A DNA stretch of 64,000 nt, from NCBI GenBank assembly GCA_030682575.1, contig JAUXNX010000013.1:62001-126000 (forward strand), given 5' to 3'. Position numbers and translations under genes: made by a program. Origin of the DNA: Gammaproteobacteria bacterium (lineage in GTDB: Bacteria; Pseudomonadota; Gammaproteobacteria; Pseudomonadales; Pseudohongiellaceae). Shown here in pieces: positions 56,235 through 64,000 of this stretch (the stretch's first letter is position 1; each line of letters opens with the position of its first letter). The notes below the pieces were generated by a model. The model searched no databases and was not told where the DNA came from. It was given only the letters and a program-made list of their open reading frames with translations.

Positions 56235-56921
56235 ATGTCCAAGATTCTCGCCATAGATTCCTCCAACGCGCATTGTTCGATTGCACTCAATTCTGATGGT
56301 CGCATCACTTTCAGGCAGAGTCATGAAGATCGTCAGCACGCACGCCGAATGTTGCCAATGATTTCTTCACTTCTGGAGGAGCAGGGGCTACGGATATCTG
56401 AACTTGATGCAATTGCCATAGTGAACGGGCCAGGTTCGTTTACAGGGCTGCGCATTGGAGCCGGTGTCGCTCAGGGTCTCGCTTTCGGTGCAGATATCCC
56501 AATATTGGGTATTTCATCCCTTGCCGTAATGGCAATGAAGGCACATCGTCAGGCTGGGTACAGCAATCTGCTCATTTGTCTTGCTGCACGCGATCACGAA
56601 ATCTACTCCGGTGCCTACAGGGTGGAAAAAGATGATGTGGCTTTGCTTGGCCACGAACAGGTCGGCCCCGCAGATCTGAATTGTTTTGCGCATGTCGATC
56701 CAGATATCGAGTGGTACGCGGTAGGAGATGCGTGGCGTGATGGGGCGTTGTCTAACTCATCTGGTGCACTCCGAGTGATCGTTGATGGTGCTGAAAATTG
56801 TTTTCCTGATGCGATGACCCTGAGTGAACTGGCACAGATCAGGGTAAAGAATGGTCTGGCGCGCTCGGCTCAACAAGCGCTGCCGGTTTATCTCAAGGAA
56901 CAAATGAATTATCGGGATTAG
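56235..56921 (+). CDS. tsaB: tRNA threonylcarbamoyladenosine biosynthesis protein TsaB
   Basis: A 228-residue ASKHA-fold protein that pairs with TsaD to make t6A37 in tRNAs reading ANN codons. It begins [18 protein letters not shown] and has [23 protein letters not shown] and ISSLAVMA, the TsaB hallmark. E. coli TsaB has 231 residues. No Shine-Dalgarno precedes the ATG, while TATAAT lies 6 bases away, so a leaderless mRNA is possible. uppP follows directly. Confidence 0.95.
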   Translation: MSKILAIDSSNAHCSIALNSDGRITFRQSHEDRQHARRMLPMISSLLEEQGLRISELDAIAIVNGPGSFTGLRIGAGVAQGLAFGADIPILGISSLAVMAMKAHRQAGYSNLLICLAARDHEIYSGAYRVEKDDVALLGHEQVGPADLNCFAHVDPDIEWYAVGDAWRDGALSNSSGALRVIVDGAENCFPDAMTLSELAQIRVKNGLARSAQQALPVYLKEQMNYRD

Positions 56922-56922
56922 T

Positions 56923-57738
56923 ATGGAGCTGGATGTATTCAAGATCACTGTTCTTGCGATTCTGCAGGGCTTAACGGAATTTCTACCAATCTCGAGCTCG
57001 GCGCATATTATTCTCCCCAAAGAGTTGCTAGGCTGGCCTGATCAGGGACTGGTCTTTGATGTGGCTGTACACGTTGGCAGTCTCATCGCTGTGGTGAGTT
57101 ATTTTCGACGTGATATCCGTTCTCTTTTCGGTGCATGGGTACGCTCCTGCACGACCGGGATGACAGATGATCAGGCTCGTCTTGCTTGGTATCTATTGAT
57201 TGCCACCATTCCCGCTGGTGTGGTTGGATTTTTCTTTGCTGGCGTTGTCGAGACGTACTCCCGCTCCATGCTTCTTATTGCATTCACGTCGATATTTTTT
57301 TCCATCTTGCTGTACTTTGCTGATCGCTTCGAAGGTTCTCGAAGACCTTTAGAGAAAATGGACCTCAAGTCCTGTCTCATCATCGGCTTTTCCCAAATTC
57401 TGGCTCTGATACCTGGTACCTCCCGATCCGGTATTACCATGACAGCAGGGCTTTTTTGTGGATTTGATCGTCGCGCTGCAGCAAAGTTTTCCTTTCTACT
57501 GGCGATTCCCATTATCGCCTCTGGAGGGATATTCAAGGGGGCTGAGATGCTGGATGCAGGGACATCAACGGACTGGAGGGTGTTGGCCTACGCGATCCTG
57601 GTCTCAGCGGCTGTTTCCTTTTCCTGTATTCATTATTTTCTGCGCCTGATCGAACGTATTGGCTTCATGCCTTTCATCATCTACCGGATCGTCATGGGAT
57701 TTGCATTGCTTGGCATTCATTTCAGTGGAGTGCTATGA
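56923..57738 (+). CDS. uppP: Undecaprenyl-diphosphatase UppP (BacA)
   Basis: Inner-membrane enzyme recycling undecaprenyl diphosphate for peptidoglycan and O-antigen carriers. The 271-residue protein has about eight helices and the motifs QGLTEFLPISSSAHIIL and PGTSRSGITMTAG with the catalytic Glu, Ser and Arg. The start lies 1 base after tsaB. Its stop overlaps the rsmJ start by 4 bases (ATGA). Confidence 0.97.
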   Translation: MELDVFKITVLAILQGLTEFLPISSSAHIILPKELLGWPDQGLVFDVAVHVGSLIAVVSYFRRDIRSLFGAWVRSCTTGMTDDQARLAWYLLIATIPAGVVGFFFAGVVETYSRSMLLIAFTSIFFSILLYFADRFEGSRRPLEKMDLKSCLIIGFSQILALIPGTSRSGITMTAGLFCGFDRRAAAKFSFLLAIPIIASGGIFKGAEMLDAGTSTDWRVLAYAILVSAAVSFSCIHYFLRLIERIGFMPFIIYRIVMGFALLGIHFSGVL

Positions 57739-58538
57739 CCCAGGAGGTTCTCACAGTAGCGGTTTGTGAACGTCCAGACTGGGGATCTCCAGAGGCTGCC
57801 GGCACGCTGGCACAGCGCCTTGGCCTGACTCTTGTACCTGATGAATATCAAATTTCCGATTACTGCAGGTTTATTATCTTTTTCCAGCAGGGGCGATTGT
57901 CGCTGCAGCAGACCGCAGCGCGCGCCCCCGGTGCGATCTGTGTTGACTTTGACGATAGCGCGTTGACATATCGACGGAATCATCCCGTGCAGCCGGAGGC
58001 GCTTCTGAAGGCCTCTGGCGTGAAGCAGGGGGGCATGTGCAGAGTTCTGGATGCGACGGCTGGACTTGGGCAGGATGCTTTTATATTCGCTTCTGCAGGC
58101 TGCCAGGTAATCTTGATGGAACGCTCTCTCGTCCTGCATGCACTGCTAGCGGATGGCCTGCGCCGTGCAGCCGAGAGCGAGAATGACAGGGTGGCAGAAA
58201 GTTCAGGGAGAATGACGTTGATACATGGTGACAGCGCCAGCCTGTCGATCAAGGATATTGATGAGAGACCGGAAGTGGTGTATCTCGACCCTATGTTTCC
58301 TGATCGCCGCAAGAGCGCGAAGGTCAAGAAGAACATGTTTCTTCTGCAGCAATTGCTGGAGACTGATATCCCTTCTGCAGACTTGCTTGGGAATGCGTTG
58401 CATATTGCCAGTCGTCGCGTGGTGGTCAAACGACCGCGGCATGCGGATTTTCTGGAGGGCCGAAGGCCTTCCCATCAACTTGTTGGCAAAGCCAGTCGTT
58501 TCGATGTTTATCTGCCCATCACGCCCAGCAGCATCTGA
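57735..58538 (+). CDS. rsmJ: 16S rRNA (guanine-1516-N2)-methyltransferase RsmJ
   Basis: A 267-residue SAM methyltransferase. The SAM motif VLDATAGLGQDAFIFASAG is near residue 98, and YLDPMFPDRRKSAKVKKNM, diagnostic for RsmJ (YhiQ), near residue 177. ASRRVVVKRPRHADFL follows. It is coupled to uppP by a 4-base overlap and converges with dapE, whose stop is 3 bases away. No terminator is visible between the two. Confidence 0.95.
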   Translation: MTQEVLTVAVCERPDWGSPEAAGTLAQRLGLTLVPDEYQISDYCRFIIFFQQGRLSLQQTAARAPGAICVDFDDSALTYRRNHPVQPEALLKASGVKQGGMCRVLDATAGLGQDAFIFASAGCQVILMERSLVLHALLADGLRRAAESENDRVAESSGRMTLIHGDSASLSIKDIDERPEVVYLDPMFPDRRKSAKVKKNMFLLQQLLETDIPSADLLGNALHIASRRVVVKRPRHADFLEGRRPSHQLVGKASRFDVYLPITPSSI

Positions 58539-58541
58539 TTG

Positions 58542-59681
58542 TCAGGCCAGAAGGTGTTCCAGGATTCTTTCGTAGATGCGGGTCAGGTCTTCCAGATCTG
58601 TTACCCGGACCTGTTCATTAACCTTGTGAATCGTTGCATTGCATGGCCCAAGCTCGATCAACTGTGCTCCGGTTGGAGCGATGAAGCGCCCGTCCGATGT
58701 GCCGCCTGAAGTGGAGCAGAGGGTTTCCACACCGTTGATGTCGCGGATACTCGCAGCGGCAACGTCGATAAGCGTGCCTTTTTCAGTCAGGAAAGGATTG
58801 CCTGAAAGCTGCCATTGCAGGGTGTACCTGAGATCGTGAGCGTCAAGAATGGCATGTGTTCGCTGTTTGATGTTCTCTTCTGTCAGTACTGTTGAGAAAC
58901 GGAAATTGAAAGTGATATCCAGATCGCCCGGAATCACGTTGTCAGTTCCAGTTCCCGCATGAATGTTGGAGATCTGGAAGCTGGTAGGCGGAAAAGCGTC
59001 ATTGCCGTTGTCCCAAATCTCATTACACAGAGCATCCAGCGGTTGCATTGCTGTGTGAATGGGATTGCAGGCCAGGTGCGGATAGGCGATGTGTCCCTGT
59101 ACGCCATGAATACGCAGTTTGCCGTGCAGGGATCCACGGCGTCCAATCTTGATAGTATCTCCGACCTGTTTGTCACTTGAGGGTTCGCCTACCAGACAGT
59201 AGTCGATCTTTTCGTTGCGCTGCTCCAGCACCTCTATCACCTTGCGTGTGCCATTTATCGCACTGCCTTCCTCGTCGCTGGTGATGAGGAAAGCGATGGA
59301 TCCACGTGGCGTTTTTCCACTGGCAAGAAAGCGTTCGCAGGCGGTGATCATCGCTGCGATGCTGCCCTTCATATCTGCCGCACCACGACCATAGAGAAAG
59401 CCAGCGCGTATTTCAGGTACAAATGCTGGAGAAATCCATTGCTCGGGTTGGCCGGCTGGCACCACATCAGTGTGTCCGGCAAATGCAAACAGCGGAGCGG
59501 TAGTGCCGTAGCGGGCCCAGAAGTTGTGTACGTCACCAAAAGGCAGTGCTTCTATGACAAAGCCGATGGCCTGCAGCCGCTCCATGAGCAGTGTGTTGCA
59601 ACCGGCTTCGTCAGGAGTGACGGAGGCTTTTTCGATCAGCTCCATGGTAAGAGCAACTGTTGGAGTCAAAGCGGATGACAT
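58542..59681 (-). CDS. dapE: Succinyl-diaminopimelate desuccinylase
   Basis: Dinuclear zinc peptidase-like enzyme in lysine/meso-DAP synthesis. The 379-residue M20 protein has [13 protein letters not shown] and [14 protein letters not shown] with metal ligands, [12 protein letters not shown] with the catalytic Glu, CLVGEPSSD, and the C-terminal GGTSDGRF motif. The start at 59681 removes a non-homologous extension. It lies 11 bases downstream of dapD on the same strand, so the two DAP-pathway genes form an operon. Confidence 0.97.
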   Translation of the reverse strand: MSSALTPTVALTMELIEKASVTPDEAGCNTLLMERLQAIGFVIEALPFGDVHNFWARYGTTAPLFAFAGHTDVVPAGQPEQWISPAFVPEIRAGFLYGRGAADMKGSIAAMITACERFLASGKTPRGSIAFLITSDEEGSAINGTRKVIEVLEQRNEKIDYCLVGEPSSDKQVGDTIKIGRRGSLHGKLRIHGVQGHIAYPHLACNPIHTAMQPLDALCNEIWDNGNDAFPPTSFQISNIHAGTGTDNVIPGDLDITFNFRFSTVLTEENIKQRTHAILDAHDLRYTLQWQLSGNPFLTEKGTLIDVAAASIRDINGVETLCSTSGGTSDGRFIAPTGAQLIELGPCNATIHKVNEQVRVTDLEDLTRIYERILEHLLA

Positions 59682-59692
59682 GAGAGAGCCTG

Positions 59693-60739
59693 TTAGTTGT
59701 GAGTGTGCAGTTCTTCGTTCAACGCAATTGCTGTTTGATTGGTCTTGCACTCGACAGCTCCTGTGACAGAGTTGCGACGGAACAGCAGATCGGATTTGCC
59801 AGATAGTTCGCGCGCCTTGCGCGTCCCGATTACCTGGTTGTTCTTGTCTAGCAGCAGCACCTTGGTGCCTGCCGTTACATAAAGGCCAGCTTCAATGATG
59901 CAACGATCGCCAAGAGGAAAGCCTAAACCGGAATTGGCACCAATGAGACAATCCTTGCCAACGGAAATGATTTCTGTACCACCACCGGAAAGCGTGCCCA
60001 TGGTACTGCAACCGCCACCCAGATCACTGCCAGACCCAACCATGACTCCGGCTGAAATGCGACCTTCGATCATGGCCGGGCCTTCGGTGCCCGCATTGAA
60101 GTTGACAAAACCTTCGTGCATCACTGTTGTGCCCTCGCCAAGATAGGCCCCGAGACGCACGCGTGCGGTATGGGCAACACGCACGCCAGTGGGAACGACG
60201 TAGTTGCTCATCTTGGGAAACTTGTCCACGGACATCACTTCGAGGATTTCGCCCTGCAGCCGTGCCTGCAACTGGCGTGCGGGCAAATCGGCGAGATCAA
60301 TCGCTCCCTTGTTCGTCCAGGCGATATTTTGCAGCAGGCCGAATATACCACTCAGGTTCAGCGAATGAGGTTTACAAAGACGGTGCGATAACAGGTGCAG
60401 CTTCAGATACACTTCTGCGACAGAAACCGGAGCTATATCCTCACTCAATGCAGTCATGATCACTGGTTGTTTGATGCCGGTCAAAGATTTGAGCAGTGTG
60501 TTGCAACGCTCGTCATTGATGATGGCGGACTGGTTTGCCAGTTTATCGAGTTGCTGCGTCGTCAGCTCCATCCACACATTGCCGCTGCCATTGTATCCAA
60601 TGGCAGCGGCAAGTGCTTTGCAGAGTTCCTTGGCCGGTGAACGCAGTACCAGCGGATAGAATACCTCTATCAATTCGTTGCGGGAATTCTTCGTACCTAT
60701 ACCAATACCCAGGCTGTGTAGTGTGGGGGTAACAATCAT
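59693..60739 (-). CDS. dapD: Tetrahydrodipicolinate N-succinyltransferase (long type)
   Basis: Succinylates tetrahydrodipicolinate ahead of the DapE step. The 348-residue protein is the longer form found in Pseudomonas and Actinobacteria rather than the 274-residue E. coli form. A left-handed beta-helix of hexapeptide repeats runs from [21 protein letters not shown] to [15 protein letters not shown] and [27 protein letters not shown] precedes the ATG at 60739. It lies 34 bases after the ArsC-like gene. Confidence 0.95.
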   Translation of the reverse strand: MIVTPTLHSLGIGIGTKNSRNELIEVFYPLVLRSPAKELCKALAAAIGYNGSGNVWMELTTQQLDKLANQSAIINDERCNTLLKSLTGIKQPVIMTALSEDIAPVSVAEVYLKLHLLSHRLCKPHSLNLSGIFGLLQNIAWTNKGAIDLADLPARQLQARLQGEILEVMSVDKFPKMSNYVVPTGVRVAHTARVRLGAYLGEGTTVMHEGFVNFNAGTEGPAMIEGRISAGVMVGSGSDLGGGCSTMGTLSGGGTEIISVGKDCLIGANSGLGFPLGDRCIIEAGLYVTAGTKVLLLDKNNQVIGTRKARELSGKSDLLFRRNSVTGAVECKTNQTAIALNEELHTHN

Positions 60740-60773
60740 GCTTTGCTTTCCTTTGTGTGCTTCTGTTCTTGTT

Positions 60774-61133
60774 TCAAATTATTGGGTCTTGTTTTCTCAA
60801 AGTGCGGAATTTTTCTTCGTCGTAACCAGCCATCCACTGGTGTCTGTTACTCAGCACCGGACGTCGGATGACAGAAGGTTGTGCGAGCATCAGTGTCAAC
60901 GCTGTCTCTTGGCTGAGATTCGCCTGCATCTGTGTGGGTAATTTGCGCCAGGTGGTGCCGCGTTTGTTAATCAAACTTTCCAGCGACAGTGCCTGCAACA
61001 TTTGACCGGCAAGCTCGGCGTCAATTCCCTGCTTCTTGTAGTCGTGAAAAGCATAGGGAATTTGTTGATCCGTCAGCCACTGGCGTGTCTTCTTGATGGT
61101 ATCGCAATTGGCAATACCGTATAGAGTAATCAT
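60774..61133 (-). CDS. ArsC/YffB-type thioredoxin-fold protein
   Basis: A 119-residue protein of the Spx/MgsR and YffB group: MITLYGIANCDTIKKTRQWL, then DYKKQGIDAEL, NKRGTTWRKLP and VIRRPVLSN with the conserved Arg-Pro. It has one Cys in NCDT, like E. coli YffB, whose glutathione-dependent activity is uncertain. The ATG at 61133 has GAAGG 6 bases upstream; another ATG at 61145 overlaps the glnD stop. In E. coli yffB lies beside dapE, and here beside dapD. Confidence 0.9.
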   Translation of the reverse strand: MITLYGIANCDTIKKTRQWLTDQQIPYAFHDYKKQGIDAELAGQMLQALSLESLINKRGTTWRKLPTQMQANLSQETALTLMLAQPSVIRRPVLSNRHQWMAGYDEEKFRTLRKQDPII

Positions 61134-61141
61134 ATCTGCCT

Positions 61142-63850
61142 TCATGCTGTCGCTGCTCCGACGCGAGAACCCAATTCCTGCTTGATGGCGTTTTCCAGTT
61201 CGGCAATATCTTCCGGATCAGTAATTTTCTGATTATTGGCATCAACAATGAAGAACAAATCTTCTACACGTTCCCCCAAAGTTGCAATACGGGCGTTCTG
61301 CAGTTGAATTTCATGGTCGGCAAAAATCTTGCCGATGGAGGCAAGTATGCCAGGCTGGTCGGGGCAGTTGATTTCGAGAGTTGTGTGCGGTTTGTCTTCA
61401 CTGTTGATGATCTCTGTCTCCACATGCTTGCTGAAGTGCTTCAGTTTTCTGTCGATGCGTTTGTTTGAAACTTTCAGATGCTTCTCGGGTTCGGCGAGAA
61501 ACGCCTTCAGCAGGTTGATGACATCCTGGCGTCTGCGTACGTTGGCGCTGATGGGATTGCCATCGCTTTCGAGTACTGTGTAGGTATTCATGCAGTAATT
61601 CTTGGAAGAGGTGAAGATGCGCGCGTCCTGAATGTTCAGACCTAATTGCTCCATTGCTGCGGCACTGCTTGCGAATAGATGTTTTCTGTTTAGTGTGTAG
61701 ATGAAAATCTGCGTAGCACCCTCCGCTATGTCTTCCGTGGTGTCTTCGATGAGTACGAGAGAATCTTGCTGACCTTCGTGTTTGGCAATTGCCTCTGTGT
61801 GCCAGGCAATGTTTGCAGTAGATTCTCGCACGAAATATTCGTCGTCAATATTGGCCCAGATAGACTCGATCTGCTCTTGGTTCATGCCCCTGTCAAGCAG
61901 ACGCAGTATCACACTCTCTTGCTTGTCCTTGATGCGATCGGCCCGATCAATCGGGTTTTCGAGCCCGCGCCGCAGCGCACGCTTGGTACTCAGGTAGAGT
62001 TGGCGTAGCAACGATGCACGCCATGTGTTCCATAAGGTAGGATTGGTTGCGTTGATATCGGCTACAGTCATGGCATAAAGATAATCCAGGTGCAACTTGT
62101 CGCCGACATCAAGTGCAAAATGGTGAATGACTTCTGGGTCGGCAATATCCATGCGTTGCGCTGTCATCGACATCAACAGATGTTTGCCCACCAGCCAGGT
62201 GACCAGTTTGGTATCCCAGGCGCTCAGGTGATGACGTTGACAGAACTCTGTGGCATCGACCATGCCGAGAGTAGAGTGGTCACCACCACGCCCCTTGGCG
62301 ATGTCGTGGTACAGCCCGGCGATGTAGAGCAGCTCCACCTTTGGCAGGCGGCGAGCAATATGTGCGGCAATCGGGAATTGTTCTTCTGCTCCAGGGTAGC
62401 GAAAGCGTCGCATGTTCTCTACTACTTGCAGCGTGTGTGCATCGACCGTGTAGATGTGAAACAGGTCGTGTTGCATCTTGCCGGTAATGGCGCCGAACTC
62501 GGGAAGATAACGGCCGAGTACGCCATAACGTGACATGCGCCGTAACTGCGAAGTGACCTGGTGTGGTGAACGCAATAATTCCATGAACAAGGTGACGTTG
62601 CGCAGATCCTTGCGGAAATTGTCGTCGATAAGATGCTGGTGTTCGCGTATCAGACGGATCGTCGCTGCGCGCACACCGACGATCTGGGGGTTCTGCGCCA
62701 TCAGCACGAATATTTCCATCAATGCGAATGGGAAGCGTCGAAATACCCCTGGATTACGTGCTTCGATGTAATCGTTACGAATCTGGAAGCGGTTGTTGAC
62801 GATGGTGATTTCTTCTTTTTCATCGGCTCGCAGGATGGCTTCATCGAAGTGCTGCAGAAGCATATCGTTGAGTCCACGCAGTGTTGCAACGGCGCGGTAG
62901 TATTCCTGCATCAACTTCTCGACGGCGAGACTTTTTTCGTCGTCCTCATAGCCGAACATTCTTGCGAGATCCTTCTGTCTGTCAAACAGAAGGCGATCTT
63001 CCTTGCGGCCGGCAAGCAGGTGTAACCCAAAACGAATTCGCCACAATAATTGCTCGCCGTTCGCAAGCTGCTGGTATTCCGATGCGGTCAGAAATCCCAG
63101 TGTGACCAGGTCTGCCAGATTGGTCGCCCTGTAGTGCCGCTTGGCTATCCAGGCGATGGTCTGAATATCTCGCAAGCCACCTGGCGATGTCTTGACGTTG
63201 GGCTCCAACGCGTAATCGATATCATAGTATTTTTCATGGCGAGCAATCTGTTCGTCACGCTTGGCCAGAAAGAAGGACTTGGCGGGCCAGACATCGCTGT
63301 TTTGCGTCTGTGCAATCATCTCGTCGCGCAGCGATTCGGGGCCGACAATTGTGCGTGACTCCATAAGGCTGGTGGCAACAGTGATGTCTTTCAGTGCCTC
63401 CTGTCGGCACTGTTGTATGGAGCGCACACTCTGGCCGATTTCCAGATTGATGTCCCACAGCAGCGTGAAGAAACCACTGATGCTTTCCTTGTACTTGGCT
63501 GGATCGTCTTTGCGTGTCAGCAGAAGCAGATCGATATCAGAGTGGGGGTGCAATTCGCCACGGCCGAATCCTCCGACAGCAAGCAGGCTGATGTTGTTGG
63601 GATCTCCCCAGGAATAGCGCTCCCATGCACAACTCAGTAACTGATCAATCATCCAGGCACGGCCGGTTACAAGAGAAACGATATCAACATTGGTGCGGTA
63701 TCTTTCTTCCAGCACCTGATTGGCGTGTTGCAGTGCTTCCTTGAACGCATGTACAGGATTGCCTCCCAACGCAAGGCGTTCGCGAAACTCGCTAGTATCG
63801 AGCAGCGCCTTGTCCTGAAAGCCATCCATGTCGGGTTGCGAGTCAGTCAT
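61142..63850 (-). CDS. glnD: Bifunctional uridylyltransferase/uridylyl-removing enzyme GlnD
   Basis: Senses glutamine and modifies PII proteins. The 902-residue protein contains the nucleotidyltransferase site GGFGRGELHPHSDIDLLLL, then SPGGLRDIQTIAWIAKRHY. The HD uridylyl-removing domain has AGLYHDIAKGRGGDHS. Two C-terminal ACT domains (from ATQIFIYTLNRKHLFAS and LEINCPDQPGILASIGKIFADH) bind glutamine. The ATG at 63850 was chosen because homology begins there; an ATG at 63943 lies inside map. The end overlaps a possible start of the next gene by 4 bases. Confidence 0.97.
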   Translation of the reverse strand: MTDSQPDMDGFQDKALLDTSEFRERLALGGNPVHAFKEALQHANQVLEERYRTNVDIVSLVTGRAWMIDQLLSCAWERYSWGDPNNISLLAVGGFGRGELHPHSDIDLLLLTRKDDPAKYKESISGFFTLLWDINLEIGQSVRSIQQCRQEALKDITVATSLMESRTIVGPESLRDEMIAQTQNSDVWPAKSFFLAKRDEQIARHEKYYDIDYALEPNVKTSPGGLRDIQTIAWIAKRHYRATNLADLVTLGFLTASEYQQLANGEQLLWRIRFGLHLLAGRKEDRLLFDRQKDLARMFGYEDDEKSLAVEKLMQEYYRAVATLRGLNDMLLQHFDEAILRADEKEEITIVNNRFQIRNDYIEARNPGVFRRFPFALMEIFVLMAQNPQIVGVRAATIRLIREHQHLIDDNFRKDLRNVTLFMELLRSPHQVTSQLRRMSRYGVLGRYLPEFGAITGKMQHDLFHIYTVDAHTLQVVENMRRFRYPGAEEQFPIAAHIARRLPKVELLYIAGLYHDIAKGRGGDHSTLGMVDATEFCQRHHLSAWDTKLVTWLVGKHLLMSMTAQRMDIADPEVIHHFALDVGDKLHLDYLYAMTVADINATNPTLWNTWRASLLRQLYLSTKRALRRGLENPIDRADRIKDKQESVILRLLDRGMNQEQIESIWANIDDEYFVRESTANIAWHTEAIAKHEGQQDSLVLIEDTTEDIAEGATQIFIYTLNRKHLFASSAAAMEQLGLNIQDARIFTSSKNYCMNTYTVLESDGNPISANVRRRQDVINLLKAFLAEPEKHLKVSNKRIDRKLKHFSKHVETEIINSEDKPHTTLEINCPDQPGILASIGKIFADHEIQLQNARIATLGERVEDLFFIVDANNQKITDPEDIAELENAIKQELGSRVGAATA

Positions 63851-63899
63851 ATTGTGTATGCCAATGTGGTTGGGCAGGTGAAATACAGAATCAAGGAGA

Positions 63900-64000
63900 T
63901 CAGAGATTTTCTTCTCCGCGCCTCGTGAGCACTTCGCAGCCATTGTTGGTTACGGCCAGTGTATGTTCCCACTGTGCCGACAGGCGCCTGTCACGCGTCG
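63900..64000 (-). CDS. map: Methionine aminopeptidase, C-terminal end (partial)
   Basis: The last 32 complete codons of a minus-strand gene cut by the window edge. They read [24 protein letters not shown] and end shortly after. The RxxSAQ(F/W)EHT motif with its metal-ligand Glu is the Map C-terminus. Map removes the initiator Met. The map-glnD order is conserved in gammaproteobacteria. The stop is 50 bases before glnD. Confidence 0.9.
   Translation of the reverse strand, partial: TRDRRLSAQWEHTLAVTNNGCEVLTRRGEENL

Noticed and set aside
55220-56286. Long minus-strand frames opposite the H1-like gene, rich in Cys/Ser/Leu or Ala/Phe
   Set aside because: They are by-products of the repetitive Lys/Ala codons on the plus strand.

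Overview
The window is a dense, mostly housekeeping stretch of a gammaproteobacterial chromosome outside the Enterobacterales. Gene order matches Pseudomonas-type chromosomes in several blocks: gyrA-pheA-tyrA-cmk-rpsA-ihfB; thrS-infC-rpmI-rplT-pheS-pheT-ihfA-merR; nadB with divergent rpoE-rseA-degP and lepA-lepB-rnc-era-recO; cysM-rlmD-relA-mazG; map-glnD-dapD-dapE. Base composition is moderate (about half G+C by eye). Several features differ from Pseudomonas: no serC or hisC after gyrA, a PheA without a chorismate mutase domain, AroA missing from the TyrA-AroA-Cmk region, and no rseB after rseA. A marine, Pseudohongiella- or Cellvibrio-like lineage is my guess. The sequence alone does not settle the genus.

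Layout. 1-441: 5' part of an amidohydrolase on the minus strand. 738-8029: gyrA, pheA, a single frame joining prephenate dehydrogenase to cytidylate kinase, rpsA and ihfB. 8158-12809: lapA, pyrF, a ComEA-like protein and a two-gene remnant of a polysaccharide locus (WbpL-like and WbpM-like), at the site where Pseudomonas carries its O-antigen cluster. 12893-15893: ppiA, tRNA-Asn and uvrB. 16017-23825: tRNA-Val, the thrS to ihfA translation block, a MerR-type regulator and tRNA-Pro. 23933-34371 is the accessory part: an exported NHL-repeat protein, a MazG-like hydrolase, a gamma-glutamylcyclotransferase-like protein, a cNMP-binding/EAL protein, a Tat-exported molybdenum hydroxylase resembling PaoABC, two paralogous membrane proteins, and SelO. 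34446-35609: an apparently intact IS3-family element. 35642-37523: ygfZ, sdhE and ygfX. 37543-54673: nadB, the sigma-E operon, the lep-rnc-era-recO block, the cysM-relA-mazG block and adk. 55061-56119: a lysine/alanine-rich histone H1-like protein. 56235-64000: tsaB, uppP and rsmJ, converging on dapE, dapD, an ArsC/YffB-like protein, glnD and the 3' end of map.

How the parts connect. Translation and nucleoid genes dominate (S1, L35, L20, IF3, ThrRS, PheRS, both IHF subunits, LepA, Era, RNase III, RlmD, RsmJ, TsaB). Stress regulation is represented by RelA, GlnD, sigma-E with its anti-sigma factor, and a DegP-like protease. Cell envelope genes include UppP, DapD/DapE, the WbpL/WbpM pair and LepB.

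I saw no CRISPR array, no prophage and no rRNA operon. The most unusual items are the TyrA-cytidylate kinase fusion, the inverted repeat that buries the transposase ribosome-binding site in the IS element, the pair of paralogous membrane proteins coupled to selO, and several candidate leader structures and promoters.
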